Source: Devosia sp.
GTDB lineage: Bacteria > Pseudomonadota > Alphaproteobacteria > Rhizobiales > Devosiaceae
Reading direction: 5' to 3'
Assembly (NCBI GenBank): GCA_016793415.1
Contig: JAEUMC010000805.1
Coordinates: 1 to 6,358, forward strand
DNA length: 6,358 nucleotides
Below are positions 5,969-6,358 of this stretch, piece after piece. Under the pieces are notes generated by a model that searched no databases, was not told where the DNA came from, and saw nothing but the letters and a program-made list of their open reading frames with translations. Positions within the stretch are counted from its first letter, which is position 1. Each line of letters opens with the position of its first letter. The translations under genes and the position numbers were made by a program.

Positions 5969-5977
5969 ATGCCCGTG

Positions 5978-6006
5978 ATATGGGTCTGGGACCCTTCCCA
6001 ATCAAG
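5978..6006 (-). promoter_or_regulatory. RpoH (sigma-32) heat-shock promoter for hsp20
   Basis: CTTGAT (6006-6001) and CCCATAT (5984-5978) on the minus strand are separated by 16 bases and match the sigma-32 pattern CTTGAAA / CCCATnT closely. Transcription would begin near 5970. The spacer contains a short inverted repeat, TGGGA-AGGG-TCCCA (6000-5987), that could be chance or a repressor site. The promoter should drive hsp20 and the downstream DUF1150 gene. Confidence 0.7.
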
Positions 6007-6032
6007 ACCGCCGCCCGGCGGGGAGCAGGACT

Positions 6033-6358
6033 TTGACCGACAGCACGGTGGCGGTGGTGATCCCCGCTTACAAGGCCGAGGGCTTCATAAACGAGGCGGT
6101 CCGCAGCGTGTTCGCCCAGACCCACGCGGACTGGGAGGCATGGGTCATCACCGATGACGGCGAGGATTACGAAGAGCTGCTCGGCCGGGCCGGCCTCGTC
6201 GATCAGCGCCTGCATTTCCTGAGTACCGGACGGGTCGGCGCCGGCGCGTCGCGGGCCCGCAACCTGGCGCTCGATCGGATCAACACGCCCTATGTGGCCA
6301 TCCTCGATGCCGATGACCGGATGAAACCGCACAAGCTCGAACTGGCCGTCGCAGCGCT
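6033..6358 (+). CDS. Family 2 glycosyltransferase (5' part, runs off the window)
   Basis: The first 108 residues are visible and the frame is open to the window edge. They show a GT-A fold of the WcaA/GT2 type: the nucleotide-binding start VAVVIPAYKAEGFINEAVRSVFAQTH, then GASRARNLALDR, and the metal-binding DxD-type motif in AILDADDRM, with catalytic parts still to come. Such enzymes transfer sugars from nucleotide donors to polysaccharide, lipid or protein acceptors; the substrate cannot be told from this part. The start is probably TTG at 6033, with GGAG (6022-6025) seven bases upstream; no in-frame ATG lies in the preceding sequence, and GTG codons a few residues in would cut into the first beta strand. 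It diverges from hsp20, leaving 125 bases shared by both 5' regions; no clear promoter for it was seen. Confidence 0.85.
   Translation, partial: MTDSTVAVVIPAYKAEGFINEAVRSVFAQTHADWEAWVITDDGEDYEELLGRAGLVDQRLHFLSTGRVGAGASRARNLALDRINTPYVAILDADDRMKPHKLELAVAA

Noticed and set aside
5644..6157. Plus-strand open frames opposite hsp20 and across the divergent gap
   Set aside because: They have no recognisable motifs, and the glycosyltransferase and Hsp20 frames explain the sequence.

Overview
The window looks like chromosomal core DNA of a GC-rich alphaproteobacterium, most likely of the Hyphomicrobiales (Rhizobiales). Reasons: the gene order RNase D - lptC - lptA - lptB - rpoN - hpf - ptsN, followed by a DUF1150/small heat-shock pair, is the order known from that group; protein details such as the RpoN start MALSPRLE and the PtsN start MELADIL fit; and the intergenic repeat resembles ones seen in these bacteria. 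A Devosia-like genus is a guess only. Nothing points to a mobile element, phage, CRISPR array, tRNA or rRNA.

Layout, plus strand. Bases 2-352 are the 3' end of a ribonuclease D gene. It is followed without gaps by lptC, lptA and lptB, joined by overlaps of 1, 4 and 4 bases. These genes encode the membrane anchor, periplasmic bridge and ATPase of the lipopolysaccharide exporter. A 141-base gap then carries a heptamer-built inverted repeat and a near-perfect -24/-12 (sigma-54) promoter just ahead of rpoN, the sigma-54 gene itself. After rpoN, a 161-base gap with a probable housekeeping promoter leads into hpf (long hibernation promoting factor) and then ptsN (EIIA-Ntr). A strong hairpin terminator closes this block.

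Layout, minus strand. Converging on that terminator is a two-gene unit: an Hsp20 small heat-shock protein followed 15 bases later by a DUF1150 protein. Upstream of hsp20 are a heat-shock (RpoH-type) promoter and a short leader ending in a hairpin with the hallmark of a ROSE RNA thermometer (UUGCU facing the AGGA Shine-Dalgarno, with one extra G). The window ends in the start of a divergent family 2 glycosyltransferase with a probable TTG start.

Together the genes link envelope biogenesis (Lpt), nitrogen/carbon signalling and alternative sigma control (RpoN, PtsN), ribosome dormancy (HPF) and proteostasis (Hsp20). No wholly new system is evident. The most rewarding signals are regulatory: the thermometer with its promoter, the sigma-54 promoter on the sigma-54 gene, the heptamer palindrome, and the little-studied DUF1150 protein tied to Hsp20.
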